64,000 bases of DNA, taken from contig NZ_JQJY01000005.1 of assembly GCF_000745775.1 (NCBI RefSeq), positions 248,001 through 312,000 on the forward strand. The letters run 5' to 3'. The notes beneath the pieces are model-generated. The model saw nothing but the letters and a program-made list of their open reading frames with translations, had not been told where the DNA came from and made no database searches. The translations under genes and the position numbers were made by a program. Within the stretch, counting starts at the first letter, position 1. Every line of letters begins with the position of its first letter. Below are positions 7,867 through 18,123 of the stretch, piece after piece. The DNA is from Flavobacterium sp. ASV13. GTDB taxonomy: Bacteria; Bacteroidota; Bacteroidia; Flavobacteriales; Flavobacteriaceae.

Positions 7867-9111
7867 TTAAATTGATTTTGATATTTTTTCCATTACCGAA
7901 TGGTCGGTTCCAAATTTGCAGATGGCATCACAATTAGCTCTTAATTCAGAAAACAGGATATATTTTATATTCATTTTCGAGTTTTTTATAACGGGCCTAT
8001 TTAGCTGAAGCACTACATCCTTTTCCCTGCTATTGGGAATAATAATATAAAAAACTTCCTGTCCGCTTGAGATACTAAAGTATAGGTCAGACAAGCGCAG
8101 TATGCCAGAGTAGATACTAGTGCTCTTTTCTACTTCAAAGGCACCTATAATTTTGTTTGTGCCTTTTTCTAACCAGAGCACATCAATAAGCTTAATGGTA
8201 TTTTGAGTGTCCTTGTCGGTAGGCAACTCAGGGAATTTTACCAGTGAAATAAATGAGAAATTTTGTCCATTAAATGATTTGTTTTTATCATTGCTTGCCG
8301 GGGTAACATCGAAACCGAGAGAAATACCTATTTTTAGCAGATGGTATTGCATCTCACTATGCAGATTTTCCTCCAGTTTTTCTTCGAGTATTTCTTTTTG
8401 ACGCTTGTGTACGTTTTTTTCGAATCTTGAACGTTCTGCCTCGCTTAAGTATTCATCGTTACCGATTAGCATTTTCTGAGTTCCAATTTCAAAACACAAT
8501 CCTGCAATGGCACCCAAATCATTTGACAGCTGAGATTTATGCAAAGTGTTAGTTTCCATCAAAGTTTCTCTTATTTTAAGATATTCTGTGCAGCTTCCCA
8601 ATTTTTTTTTGTCTTTAAAAAGAAAATTAAAACCATTGAGAATAGCAGTGTTGAATGGCGGGAACCAGGTTGGGTGTATGAAATATAAAATACTGGCAAC
8701 CGCAGGTCCTAATCCTTTAATTTTTAATTCATCGAGTTTTATGATTTCTTTTACAACCTGTTCTTCAGACTTGGCATTGATACAATTTTCAAGGAATTGA
8801 CCGAAAGCCAATTTATTGTTTTGATTTTCATAGATATCAGGAATGCGCAATTTGGGTTTCCAATAAAACGGATGGGAAACCCCTGCAAAGACTTGTTTTT
8901 GTTCGGCAATGCAACTCAGAACAAATTCTAAACTGCTTTCTTTAAAATCATTAGGAAAGGTTTTCTTTTTAATATCCTCAATGACTTGTAAAACACCGCG
9001 TCTTATAGTCCGAAATGCCTTTAACCGTTGGTTGTTATCTATAAACCAGGTATTGTAAACACTTTCGTTATCGTTTTTATACTGCAGAATAATTTGTCCT
9101 AGATTGGTCAT
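7867..9111 (-). CDS. Helix-hairpin-helix / PD-(D/E)XK-like nuclease
   Basis: This 414-residue soluble protein has no signal peptide. Residues 131-155 (IKGLGPAVASILYF...FPPF) look like a helix-hairpin-helix DNA-binding element, as in HhH-GPD glycosylases. About 225-255 is a charged coiled-coil linker. The C-terminal part has Asp310 (KLIDVLWL), then Glu326 and Glu328 in AFEVEKSTSI, a spacing like a PD-(D/E)XK active site of the ExE type known from BamHI. FEVE(K/H)ST with SGxLRxSDL recurs in restriction-endonuclease-like proteins as I recall them. No methyltransferase is nearby. It lies between the CopA ATPase (27 bp) and DUF2911 genes on the same strand. The nuclease activity is inferred. Confidence 0.6.
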   Translation of the reverse strand: MTNLGQIILQYKNDNESVYNTWFIDNNQRLKAFRTIRRGVLQVIEDIKKKTFPNDFKESSLEFVLSCIAEQKQVFAGVSHPFYWKPKLRIPDIYENQNNKLAFGQFLENCINAKSEEQVVKEIIKLDELKIKGLGPAVASILYFIHPTWFPPFNTAILNGFNFLFKDKKKLGSCTEYLKIRETLMETNTLHKSQLSNDLGAIAGLCFEIGTQKMLIGNDEYLSEAERSRFEKNVHKRQKEILEEKLEENLHSEMQYHLLKIGISLGFDVTPASNDKNKSFNGQNFSFISLVKFPELPTDKDTQNTIKLIDVLWLEKGTNKIIGAFEVEKSTSIYSGILRLSDLYFSISSGQEVFYIIIPNSREKDVVLQLNRPVIKNSKMNIKYILFSELRANCDAICKFGTDHSVMEKISKSI

Positions 9112-9137
9112 TTGTTTTTATAATAATTTATTATTCT

Positions 9138-11663
9138 TTAGAGTTTTAAGCTTCTTAATCGCAATGCATTGACAATAACAGATACCGAGCTAAAACTCAT
9201 TGCCAGGGCAGCAATCATAGGAGAAAGTAATATTCCGAAAAACGGATATAAAACTCCCGCAGCAACTGGTACACCTAAGACATTATATATAAAAGCAAAG
9301 AATAGGTTTTGCTTGATGTTGCTCATTACAGCGTGGCTCAGATTTTTTGCTTTTACAATTCCTTGCAAATCTCCTTTTACCAAAGTAATCTTGGCACTTT
9401 CGATCGCAACATCTGTTCCTGTTCCCATCGCAATGCCAATGTCCGATTGTGCCAAAGCTGGCGCATCGTTTATACCATCTCCTGCCATAGCAACAACTTT
9501 TCCTTCAGCTTGTAATTTCTCTATTACTTTTAATTTGTCTTCCGGTAAACAACCTGCTTGGAAAGAGGTTAAATGCAACTCGTCGGCAACAGCTTTGGCA
9601 GTATTTACATTATCTCCCGTAAGCATAATTACTTCAACTCCTTGACGCATTAATTCTTTTATAGCAGCAGCACTGGTTTCTTTTATAGCATCGGTTATCG
9701 TTACAAATCCCACTACGTTCTTATCTACAGCGATATAAGAAACTGTTTTTCCTAATTTTTGTTCGGCAATAATTTTCTCTTCAATTGTGGCAGAAATAGC
9801 TGCGCCTACTTGCTCCATTAATTTTTTATTCCCTAATGCGATCTTTTTATCAATAGCAGTTCCAATAACTCCTTTTCCTGCAATGTTTTCAAAATCATCA
9901 ACTTTCGTTAAAGAGACATTTTTAGCTTTTGCAAATTTTACTACTGCTTGTGCTAAAGGATGTTCGCTATACTGATTTAAAGACGCAATGTATTGCAGCA
10001 GTTCATCTTCTGAATATTGTAATGCAACAATTTTTTCTACCGAAGGTTTCCCTTCTGTAATTGTTCCTGTTTTATCAGTAATCAGAACATTTACCTTATC
10101 CATTTTTTCTAAAGCTTCAGCATTTTTTATCAGAATTCCCGATTGAGCGCCTTTACCAACTCCTACCATTACAGACATCGGCGTTGCCAATCCTAAAGCA
10201 CAAGGACAGGCAATAATTAATACCGCAATGGCATTTATAAACCCATAGACCAATGCCGGTTCGGGACCAAATTTTGCCCAAATGAAAAAGGTAAGAATGG
10301 AAATTACAACAACAATTGGTACAAAATATTTAGCAATACTATCGGCTAGTTTTTGAATTGGTGCTCTGGAACGGCTTGCATTATTAACCATTTGTATAAT
10401 TTGCGAAAGCAAGGTTTCCGAACCAACTTTTTCGGCAATCATTATAAATGATTTGTTTCCGTTTATAGTTCCTGAAGACACCATATCTCCTATTTTTTTA
10501 TCTACAGGAATTGGTTCACCTGTAATCATCGATTCGTCTATTGTACTTTCACCATCGGTTATTTTCCCATCCACAGGAATTTTATCTCCGGGTTTTACCC
10601 GTAATAAATCACCTTTTTTTATATCATGGATTGAGATTACTTTATCACCGCCATCAATTACCAAAGTAGCTTCGGTAGGAGCCAATTTTAATAATTCTTT
10701 TATAGCACCACTGGTTTGACTGTGCGCCCTGGCTTCAAGCAATTGTCCTAACAAAACTAAAGTTAGAATAACTGTTGTGGCCTCGAAGTATAATAGTACT
10801 GTTCCGTGCTGGGTCTTAAATTCACTTGGAAAAATATCTGGAAAAAACATTCCAACTAAACTAAATAAAAATGCCACTCCTGTACCAATTCCGATAAGGG
10901 TAAACATATTTAAATTCCATGTGATTATTGATTTCCATGCTCGTACAAAAAATACCCAACAGGCATAAAAGACAACAGGAAGTGATAAAATAAGCTGTAC
11001 CCAATTCCATTTAGCCGCATCCATTAGTTGAAGTAGAGGATTGTTGTGTGCCATTTCTATCATGGCAATTGCGAAAATAGGAACTGTAAATACAACCGCT
11101 ATTTTCATTTTCTTAACCAAACCCTTATAAATTCTTTGGTCTTCATTTTCGCTTGGTTCCATTGGTACTAGATCCATCCCGCAAATAGGACATGATCCTG
11201 GCGCATTGGTTATAATTTCCGGATGCATAGAGCATGTGTATTGCTGAACCTGAACAACGGCTGGTTCTTGTACCAAATGCATTCCGCATACAGGACAATC
11301 TCCCGGTTTATCATACATTTTATCGCCTTCACAATGCATCGGGCAATAGTATTTTCCACCCGCATCATTATGAGGCGCAGCTAACTTTTTATGATCACGA
11401 TCGTTAGCAGTACTACAGCATGATTTCTCTGCTGTTTTTTCTTGCGAATGAGTCGTGTGGGTCATTTCAATGGTGTACTTTCCAACCGCAGTCAATGCTT
11501 CCTGCAGTTGCTCGGTCGCAATATGTTTTTCCATTATAATGGTTGCCAATGGGGGATCTAGAGTGACATTTGCCTTTACTCCCTCCACAGCATTTAATGT
11601 TTTTTCTACTTTCGTACGACATCCATCGCAAGTCATTCCCGATATTGTATAGGTGTGTGTCAT
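9138..11663 (-). CDS. copA: Copper-exporting P1B-type ATPase CopA
   Basis: This 841-residue inner-membrane pump moves Cu(I) or Ag(I) from the cytoplasm to the periplasm. The N-terminal HMA domain has GMTCDGC at 9-15. Two metal-binding modules follow at about 105-131 (CPMHC...CPVCGM) and 142-167 (CSMHP...CPICGM). Eight membrane helices frame the actuator motif TGEP (381-384), the transport motif CPC (486-488) and the phosphorylation motif DKTGT (530-534). HP in SEHPLAQ and GDGINDAPALAQ come later. The last helix has MSFSSVSV, typical of P1B-1 Cu(I) pumps. Two extra modules beside the HMA domain are common in Bacteroidota. It is upstream of the nuclease-like gene on the same strand. Confidence 0.95.
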   Translation of the reverse strand: MTHTYTISGMTCDGCRTKVEKTLNAVEGVKANVTLDPPLATIIMEKHIATEQLQEALTAVGKYTIEMTHTTHSQEKTAEKSCCSTANDRDHKKLAAPHNDAGGKYYCPMHCEGDKMYDKPGDCPVCGMHLVQEPAVVQVQQYTCSMHPEIITNAPGSCPICGMDLVPMEPSENEDQRIYKGLVKKMKIAVVFTVPIFAIAMIEMAHNNPLLQLMDAAKWNWVQLILSLPVVFYACWVFFVRAWKSIITWNLNMFTLIGIGTGVAFLFSLVGMFFPDIFPSEFKTQHGTVLLYFEATTVILTLVLLGQLLEARAHSQTSGAIKELLKLAPTEATLVIDGGDKVISIHDIKKGDLLRVKPGDKIPVDGKITDGESTIDESMITGEPIPVDKKIGDMVSSGTINGNKSFIMIAEKVGSETLLSQIIQMVNNASRSRAPIQKLADSIAKYFVPIVVVISILTFFIWAKFGPEPALVYGFINAIAVLIIACPCALGLATPMSVMVGVGKGAQSGILIKNAEALEKMDKVNVLITDKTGTITEGKPSVEKIVALQYSEDELLQYIASLNQYSEHPLAQAVVKFAKAKNVSLTKVDDFENIAGKGVIGTAIDKKIALGNKKLMEQVGAAISATIEEKIIAEQKLGKTVSYIAVDKNVVGFVTITDAIKETSAAAIKELMRQGVEVIMLTGDNVNTAKAVADELHLTSFQAGCLPEDKLKVIEKLQAEGKVVAMAGDGINDAPALAQSDIGIAMGTGTDVAIESAKITLVKGDLQGIVKAKNLSHAVMSNIKQNLFFAFIYNVLGVPVAAGVLYPFFGILLSPMIAALAMSFSSVSVIVNALRLRSLKL

Positions 11664-11842
11664 AAGGTTATTTTTTTTACAGTTTAGAAGCGTTATTTAC
11701 TTAATATATAGAAAGTTAGTGTTTTTTTTTTAGTAAACGTGTGATTTCAATTTACTTAAAATGACTTGTTGTTCATCAGCTGTTACAGCTTATTGTAAAA
11801 CACTGAAAAATAATTACAAATAGTTATGTATTTAGATTCTAA

Positions 11843-12382
11843 TTATTTAATTATTTCTTTCACCTCACCACACTTGAGCATTTTTTCTCCAAAGTAAGGA
11901 TTACGCACTTCTTTGGTAGGACTAATCCATACGGCTCCTTTATTGTCGAAAGCCATTGGACAATATTCCACGTATAGTTCAGCCTCGGCCATTCCTGCTT
12001 TTTTTAGCAAGGCAACCATTTCATTGCTTAGTTTAGAATAAGCAGCCCGCTGCTTTTCAATATCAGGAGCTGAAACGATTGATGCAGCGCTTGCTGCAAG
12101 ATTACTGCTGTTGCTAATTTCCCGTGCTCCCGCTTCAATCGCATTGGCTGCCAGTTTTGCTTCCCCGAGATTATCTTGGGTAAGGGCTACTGTTAAATGG
12201 GCATACTGGCTGTATATCGCATTTAAGACATCATCATTTATCCTGATTTCGGCTTCCTTTGAAATTGGGACAGAAGTTTCACTATCCTTAGGATTCTCTT
12301 GCTTTTTGTTTTCATTATTACCGCAGGCAATAAGTAAGAAGATTGATAATATTTGGATTCCTATTTTGATTATTTTTTTCAT
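11843..12382 (-). CDS. DUF3347 lipoprotein (copper cluster)
   Basis: This 179-residue protein has a lipoprotein signal (FLLIACGN, Cys about residue 20) followed by a helical DUF3347 domain. The C-terminus has CPM, AVWIS, RNPYFG and MLKCG in order, the pattern shared by all four DUF3347 proteins in this cluster. DUF3347 is often attached to CusB-type adaptors. The conserved Cys-Pro-Met and Cys-Gly suggest metal binding, which is an inference. It starts 22 bp after the second adaptor ends and closes the RND operon segment, with a 180-bp gap to copA. Confidence 0.85.
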   Translation of the reverse strand: MKKIIKIGIQILSIFLLIACGNNENKKQENPKDSETSVPISKEAEIRINDDVLNAIYSQYAHLTVALTQDNLGEAKLAANAIEAGAREISNSSNLAASAASIVSAPDIEKQRAAYSKLSNEMVALLKKAGMAEAELYVEYCPMAFDNKGAVWISPTKEVRNPYFGEKMLKCGEVKEIIK

Positions 12383-12403
12383 CGTCTGTTGTGAGATTGG
12401 TTA

Positions 12404-13618
12404 TTACATTTTCATTCCTGACATTGGGTTTTTACCTTTCTTTAATATAAATTCACTGTACAGGAGATAGGCGCCAGATGCAACAACGACATCACCTTTT
12501 TTTAATCCGCTAGTAATTTCGACTTCATCGAAGGTTTCCGAACCAATCGCCACCATTCTAGGCTGATATTTGCCTTTTCCAATTTCAATCCAAACATGTG
12601 TGCCGCTTCCGTCTCTTATAACAGCATCCACAGGTATGGTCAATTTCATTTTCTGTTCTGAGGAAGGCAGTAAAACAATTGCCTGCTGACCTGCCTGCCA
12701 TTGATTGTTTGGATTGGCAATAGTACCACGCAGCTGTATTATCTGCTTACTTGTTTGCAGGGCAGGATTTATAAAATCTACGGTCATTGTTTGGGGCTGA
12801 TCTTCATAACCCGAGACTATAACTTTAACCTTTTGGCCGGTTTTAATTTTACCTGCATCGGCTGGATAAACATCAGCTTCGACCCATAAACGATTGTAAT
12901 CTTCTAATTTCATAATAGAGGCTCCTTCTGCTACATATTGGCCTTCTGTAATGGAAAGTTCTGCAACTATTCCTGAGTTTGGAGAATAATAATCAACATA
13001 AGGGGATGCTTTTTGTTTTTTGAATAATTCATTAAGCTGGGCTTCGGACTGACCGTACAATAATAGTTTTTGTTTTGCAGCACTTTTTATTTGGGCAAAG
13101 CGTTTATCCTCGGCAAAGCTTGTGGCCTGTGCTGTGGCGATGAGGTACTCCTGTTGCAGGGCTGATAGCTGCTCTGAATATATTCTGTATAAAGGCTGGC
13201 CTTTTTGAACGGGAACACCAGTTTCTTTTACATACAACTCTTCAATCCTTCCTGCCACTCGGCTTGAGATGTAAATAGTTTGCTCAGGGTCAGTAACCAA
13301 ACGTCCATTGAGACGGGAAGAATTTGAAAATTCATTTTCTCCGGCAGTTATTGTAGTCAAATTGGCTAGAGCTTGCTGGCTTGGCCCCAAGGTTAGAAAG
13401 TCCTGTGAGTTGTTTTTTTCGAAGGGCACTAAATCCATTCCACAGATTGGGCATGAGCCAGGACTATCTTTTACAATTTGCGGATGCATGGGACAGGTAT
13501 AGGTTTGAACTTTTTCCTGACTGACTTTTTTTTCTTCTTTTTGGGCACATGCTGTAAATAGAAGTGGAAAAACCATTGCAATGAGCAAAATAGTACGAAT
13601 TATTGATTTACTGTTCAT
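12404..13618 (-). CDS. cusB: RND efflux periplasmic adaptor with metal-binding module (CusB type, second copy)
   Basis: This 404-residue lipoprotein (LFTAC, Cys24) has a metal-binding module at 40-66 (CPMHP...CPICGM). The membrane-fusion domains follow: barrel-sandwich (SSRVAGRIEELYVKETG), alpha hairpin and beta barrel (LWVEADVYPADAGKIKTGQK). The C-terminal segment has VIRDGSGTHVWIE and ends in a Met-rich tip, MSGMKM. Such proteins link the inner-membrane RND pump to the outer-membrane TolC channel and pass Cu(I)/Ag(I) to the pump. A second adaptor precedes it 3 bp upstream, so the operon makes two different adaptors. Confidence 0.9.
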   Translation of the reverse strand: MNSKSIIRTILLIAMVFPLLFTACAQKEEKKVSQEKVQTYTCPMHPQIVKDSPGSCPICGMDLVPFEKNNSQDFLTLGPSQQALANLTTITAGENEFSNSSRLNGRLVTDPEQTIYISSRVAGRIEELYVKETGVPVQKGQPLYRIYSEQLSALQQEYLIATAQATSFAEDKRFAQIKSAAKQKLLLYGQSEAQLNELFKKQKASPYVDYYSPNSGIVAELSITEGQYVAEGASIMKLEDYNRLWVEADVYPADAGKIKTGQKVKVIVSGYEDQPQTMTVDFINPALQTSKQIIQLRGTIANPNNQWQAGQQAIVLLPSSEQKMKLTIPVDAVIRDGSGTHVWIEIGKGKYQPRMVAIGSETFDEVEITSGLKKGDVVVASGAYLLYSEFILKKGKNPMSGMKM

Positions 13619-13621
13619 GAC

Positions 13622-14971
13622 TTAATTTTTTAATTTATTTTCTGAAGCTATCTTGATAAAACTCTCACTGTCTATCATATAGGCCGCATTGCCGGCAATA
13701 CCCCAATCACTGATGTCTTGATCTATTAGGACCATTCCATCAGCATTGTTTTTCGTTTTAACTTCTCTGGGAACAAAGACGTCTTTTTCTTTTTTGAAAA
13801 CGATGGATTTATTTCCTAGATTGAGAACGGCACTTTGCGGGAGCCACCAGCCTTTGCTGACAATAGGAATGGTTGCAGTTACTAATTTTCCAGTTTGAAA
13901 TTTATTATCCTGCAAATAAATCCTTGCTATAGTAAAGTTGCTTCCCTCTTTAAAGACGGGCTGAATGAGTCCGACAGTACCAGTATATACGGTTTGCTTA
14001 TCTGATGGTTCATAAAACACCAGTTTTTGTCCTTTTTTAATCTGGGGTGATACCGATGGATCAAAAGCAAACTCAGCGATAAGGTTTTTGTTGGTATAGA
14101 TTGTAAAGAGTGATTGTCCAGCACCGATATATTGCCCTTCTCTTAGCATAATAGCAGAGGCAGCAGGGGTAGATGCGCTATTATTTGATGCTGCATTGCC
14201 ACTTGAGCCCATAGCGCCCATGCCATCATCTGACACCGAGCTTTGAGGTGAAGCCGAAGGAGCTGCTGCAGAAGCGTTTGCTGTCGCAGTATTGTCTAAG
14301 ATGTACCCGGTGGCATTACTGTAAACAGGAATGCGATAGGAAATTTTACCTGTCTTTAATACCTGTTGTATTTGTTTCTGCTGCATACCTAGCAGAGACA
14401 GTCTCTCTTTTGCTTTTTGAAGCATCGGATTGTTTGCATCAGATTGATAAATAAACAACAATTCTCTTTGCGCGGCAGCAAGGTCAGGTGAATAGATTTC
14501 CATGATTAGCTGTCCTTTTTTTATGGGCTGGTAATTGTACTTAATCAGCAGGCGCTCAATCCTTCCGCTTACCCTGCTGGAAATGCTGGTCTGCTCACGG
14601 GTATCGTAGGTAATAATTCCTTGTACCTGCAGAGAGAATATTTTAGTACCTCCCTGAGGTTTTATGACAGATATATTAGAAACGACCTGTTCATTGACGG
14701 GTTTTAAAAGGTGTTTCAGGCTGCTGTCTATAGCTGTTTCCGTACCAGGGGTATGTCTTGGAACCAATTCCATACCGCATATTGGGCAGCTGCCGGGCTT
14801 ATCCTGAATAACTTCAGGATGCATCGGACAGGTATATTCCTGATTTGTAACATGCTGATGTGATGGCTTACTGTTATACTCGGTTTTCTTGTTACAGGCT
14901 GTCAATAATAATATCGAAACGAATAACAATGCGACTAACTTAGCGATAGAGTTCTTTTTCATAATCGACAA
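13622..14971 (-). CDS. cusB: RND efflux periplasmic adaptor with metal-binding module (CusB type, first copy)
   Basis: This 449-residue lipoprotein (LLLTAC, Cys26) has the metal-binding module at 47-71. The membrane-fusion core shows [17 protein letters not shown] near 129-145. An insertion at about 228-273 is almost entirely Ala, Ser, Asn, Gly and Met, a flexible linker not found in the second adaptor. The start overlaps the end of the TolC-like gene by 32 bp, which suggests translational coupling. A start three codons later (MKKNSIAKL) is equally plausible. The linker may present Met residues to metal, which is speculation. Confidence 0.9.
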   Translation of the reverse strand: MSIMKKNSIAKLVALLFVSILLLTACNKKTEYNSKPSHQHVTNQEYTCPMHPEVIQDKPGSCPICGMELVPRHTPGTETAIDSSLKHLLKPVNEQVVSNISVIKPQGGTKIFSLQVQGIITYDTREQTSISSRVSGRIERLLIKYNYQPIKKGQLIMEIYSPDLAAAQRELLFIYQSDANNPMLQKAKERLSLLGMQQKQIQQVLKTGKISYRIPVYSNATGYILDNTATANASAAAPSASPQSSVSDDGMGAMGSSGNAASNNSASTPAASAIMLREGQYIGAGQSLFTIYTNKNLIAEFAFDPSVSPQIKKGQKLVFYEPSDKQTVYTGTVGLIQPVFKEGSNFTIARIYLQDNKFQTGKLVTATIPIVSKGWWLPQSAVLNLGNKSIVFKKEKDVFVPREVKTKNNADGMVLIDQDISDWGIAGNAAYMIDSESFIKIASENKLKN

Positions 14972-16208
14972 TCATTTGATATAGTTTTAATTTTTCATCT
15001 AATAAGTTATTCTGCAGCATATTTAAAGCTTCCCAGGAATCAATTACTACAGGAATCTGCAGTTTGTTTTCCTGATAGTTCAGAAAGTTTACATCCAGGG
15101 ACTTTTGCATAGAAGGGATTATTTTTGTTTCGAGTCCCTGAATCCTTTTTTGCATGGTCAGTATTTCATATTGCATACCATATAACATACCTTGGGTTTC
15201 CTGCAGCATGGCGGATTTCTCTTTCTCCATTGCCTGCACATTATATTGCATTGCTTTGGTATCCGATTTATACATTTTTGATGACCAGGGAGCAATAGGA
15301 ATAGACATCATTGCCATTACCGAATAGGCTTTGGGCATCATTTTATCAAAAGAATTCATATGATCAAACTGGATTTTAAAAGAGGGATTTTTCTCTGCTT
15401 TCATGGCCTCAATACTGAGCTGCATCGATTCAATCCCTGCATCCATCTTCTTAATATCACCACGCACTCCTGCAAGACTTGTGGTGTCGTGCAAAGCAGG
15501 GTTAAAGACGGGGATAATACTCGTGTCTATGGCAAAATCAGCATTGCCGGGCTGGTTCATCAAGCTGTTGAGCCATGCTCTTGCTTTTGCGATTTCACCT
15601 TCCTGCATGCGGACCATATTTTTATTTTCTTCAATCCTTGCATCTATCTTGTATACATTACCCAATTGCGATTGGTTGTAGGGATAGCGCACTTCCTCAA
15701 TCTTTTTCATGGTGAGCATTATCTTTTCGTTCTGATCCAAAACTTTTATTCGCTGCTCTGCCACCATCCAACTGTAATATAGTTGTTTGGCCTGTGCTTT
15801 ATAGTCGTTAAGGGTAACGGCACGGGTAGCGTTCTCAATGTTTCCCTGGGACTGGATGAATTTTTTCTTCTTGTTTAGCTTTCCTACATTGGGGATGTCC
15901 TGTTCAATTCTGAACATTAAAGAGCCTTTGTCGCGGTCATCCATAACTTCCTGAAAAGGATAGGGGGTCATAAAGGTTCCCACACCCACCATTGGTGCCA
16001 TCCATGCTGTTGCGGCATCGGCACTGTATTTATATCCTTCTGCCTTTAAACTATAACTTTGCAGAAGCACATTTTTTTTATCAATCCTTTGAAGGATTGT
16101 ATCGAGAGACAAGACCTGTTTGGTCTGGCTCAATAGCTGTAATGGCAGTAAAAGCAATAGTACTGCCAGTATTTTAATGTTTGACATCATGTACTTCGAG
16201 TTTGCCAT
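14940..16208 (-). CDS. TolC-family outer-membrane efflux protein (CusC role)
   Basis: This 422-residue exported protein has a signal peptide ([12 protein letters not shown]) and long alpha-helical segments typical of TolC family channels. It is divergent and looks like the lipidation-free Bacteroidota type. Met residues are frequent in the middle ([18 protein letters not shown]), as in copper-handling proteins. The start overlaps the end of the cusA C-terminal frame by 35 bp and its end overlaps the next adaptor gene, so the pump genes form one tightly coupled operon. An alternative start is the MMSNIK pair, six codons in. Confidence 0.85.
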   Translation of the reverse strand: MANSKYMMSNIKILAVLLLLLPLQLLSQTKQVLSLDTILQRIDKKNVLLQSYSLKAEGYKYSADAATAWMAPMVGVGTFMTPYPFQEVMDDRDKGSLMFRIEQDIPNVGKLNKKKKFIQSQGNIENATRAVTLNDYKAQAKQLYYSWMVAEQRIKVLDQNEKIMLTMKKIEEVRYPYNQSQLGNVYKIDARIEENKNMVRMQEGEIAKARAWLNSLMNQPGNADFAIDTSIIPVFNPALHDTTSLAGVRGDIKKMDAGIESMQLSIEAMKAEKNPSFKIQFDHMNSFDKMMPKAYSVMAMMSIPIAPWSSKMYKSDTKAMQYNVQAMEKEKSAMLQETQGMLYGMQYEILTMQKRIQGLETKIIPSMQKSLDVNFLNYQENKLQIPVVIDSWEALNMLQNNLLDEKLKLYQMIVDYEKELYR

Positions 16209-18123
16209 ATTTTCTTAGTTCATATTCTTTGGACATTAGGAAAATAAGCGGGGTTACTAATAAGATATGTACGGCAGAGGTAAATACGCCGCCAATCATA
16301 GGCAATACAATTGGTTTCATTACATCCATTCCAACACCATTGGACCACAGGACAGGTACCAATCCAAATAATGAGACGCAAACGGTCATTAGTTTTGGGC
16401 GCAATCGTTTTGCGGCGCCGTGTACCACATATTCCCTTAGATCCTCTTTAGTAATGGTTTCTCTTGAGTTTCCTTTGGCCTTGATAAGCTGCTCCATGGC
16501 ATCATTGAGATAAATAACCATTACAATTCCGGTTTCCACGGCAATACCAAACAAGGCAATAAAACCTACAGCTACCGCTACTGATAGATTGACATCCCAG
16601 AAAAAAATTATATAGGCACCTCCAATTAAAGCAAAAGGAACTGTTATAAGACTTAAAAAGGCTTCTCTAAGGGAATTAAAGGCAAAATAGAGGGCGAAGA
16701 AAATAATAAGCAATACTAGCGGCGCAATGACTTTAAGGGTCTTTTCTCCGCTGATCAGGTTCTCATATTGTCCGCTCCATTCTATAAAGTAACCTTCAGG
16801 AAGTATGTTTTTGGCACTTTCTAATTTTTTCATCGCTTCCTGTACGGTTCCTCCCATATCACGATCACGTATATTGAACATGACTGCTCCGCGAAGGAGT
16901 GCATTTTCAGAACTGATCATTGGAGGACCGTCTACGAATTTAATATCAGCAACGGCAGATAAAGGCACTTCTCCAAACGTAGAAGACTGTAAGGGAATGC
17001 GTTTAATGCGTTCCACGCTATTTCTATAATCCTGTGCCATACGCACACTTATTGAAAAACGTCTTCGTCCTTCAACAGTATTGCCAATGGATGCACCACC
17101 TAAAGCAAATTCCACGGTTTGGTTTACATCATCTACTGTTAATCCATATCGGGCCAATTCCTGGCGATTAACATCCACATCAAGGTATTTACCTCCGGTA
17201 ATAGGATCTACAAATAAATCAGACACTCCTGGAGTCCCTTCTAAAGCCATTTTCACCCTTTCAGATACACGAGCAATGGTGTCGAGATTTTGTCCGTAGA
17301 CTTTAATTCCTACGTCGGTACGAATTCCTGTTGCCAGCATATTGATTCGGTTGATAATGGGCTGTGTCCAGCCGTTTACTACACCAGGTATCTGGAGTTT
17401 GGTATCGAGTTCCTTAATAATATCTTTTTTATCTATTCCTTCACGCCACTGTGATTTTGGTTTTAGCATGATAATGGTCTCAATCATGCTCATTGGGGAA
17501 TTATCCGTAGCTGTGTTAGCTCGCCCTGCCTTACCCAAAACACTTTCTACTTCAGGAACCGATTTGATTATTTTATCCTGTACCTGCAAAATGCGTTTGA
17601 TTTCTCCATTAGATACATCAGGGAGGGTAACAGGCATAAATAAAATACTCTGTTCATCCAATGGAGGCATGAACTCCGTTCCGAGCCGCATCAATAATGG
17701 AATAGAAATCAATAATGCCAGAATATTGACTGCAAGAGTTGTTTTTCTCCATTTCAGAACCCAGCGTATAATTGGCTCATAACCTCTTTCCAAAAAGCGA
17801 TTTACTGGATGTGCATCGGTTGGACGGAATTTTCCTTTCATAAAAAAAGAAATCAGTACCGGAGCTAATGTAAGTACCAACAGGGCATCCACAATCAGTA
17901 TGAATGTTTTTGTAAAGGCTAAAGGATGGAATAGTTTTCCTTCCTGTCCGGTAAGCATAAACACAGGCAAGAAAGAGGTAATTATAATTACAGTGGCAAA
18001 GAACACCCCACGGGAAACCTGCTTGCTGCTTTTCTCAATTATTTTGAGTCTTTCCTCTTCGGATATCCACTGTGGTTTTTTGCGAAATATATTTTTAATT
18101 CTTTTCATCAGAGTTTGTTTCAT
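16174..18123 (-). CDS. cusA: CusA copper RND pump, C-terminal two thirds (separated by frameshift)
   Basis: This frame is open from a GTG at 18183. The part that aligns with CusA begins near the ATG at 18123 (MKQTLMKRIKNIF), giving 649 residues. It has the cytoplasmic EEERLKIIEKSS segment, membrane helices 5-12, and a periplasmic porter domain with TPGVSDLFVDP. CusA-family pumps export Cu(I)/Ag(I) using the proton gradient. The upstream part of the protein lies in the overlapping frame 18095-19405. Removing one base from the run of seven T at 18123-18129 joins both into 1076 residues, the family's usual size. It may be dead, made by slippage, or made from its own start. Confidence 0.85.
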   Translation of the reverse strand: MKQTLMKRIKNIFRKKPQWISEEERLKIIEKSSKQVSRGVFFATVIIITSFLPVFMLTGQEGKLFHPLAFTKTFILIVDALLVLTLAPVLISFFMKGKFRPTDAHPVNRFLERGYEPIIRWVLKWRKTTLAVNILALLISIPLLMRLGTEFMPPLDEQSILFMPVTLPDVSNGEIKRILQVQDKIIKSVPEVESVLGKAGRANTATDNSPMSMIETIIMLKPKSQWREGIDKKDIIKELDTKLQIPGVVNGWTQPIINRINMLATGIRTDVGIKVYGQNLDTIARVSERVKMALEGTPGVSDLFVDPITGGKYLDVDVNRQELARYGLTVDDVNQTVEFALGGASIGNTVEGRRRFSISVRMAQDYRNSVERIKRIPLQSSTFGEVPLSAVADIKFVDGPPMISSENALLRGAVMFNIRDRDMGGTVQEAMKKLESAKNILPEGYFIEWSGQYENLISGEKTLKVIAPLVLLIIFFALYFAFNSLREAFLSLITVPFALIGGAYIIFFWDVNLSVAVAVGFIALFGIAVETGIVMVIYLNDAMEQLIKAKGNSRETITKEDLREYVVHGAAKRLRPKLMTVCVSLFGLVPVLWSNGVGMDVMKPIVLPMIGGVFTSAVHILLVTPLIFLMSKEYELRKYGKLEVHDVKH

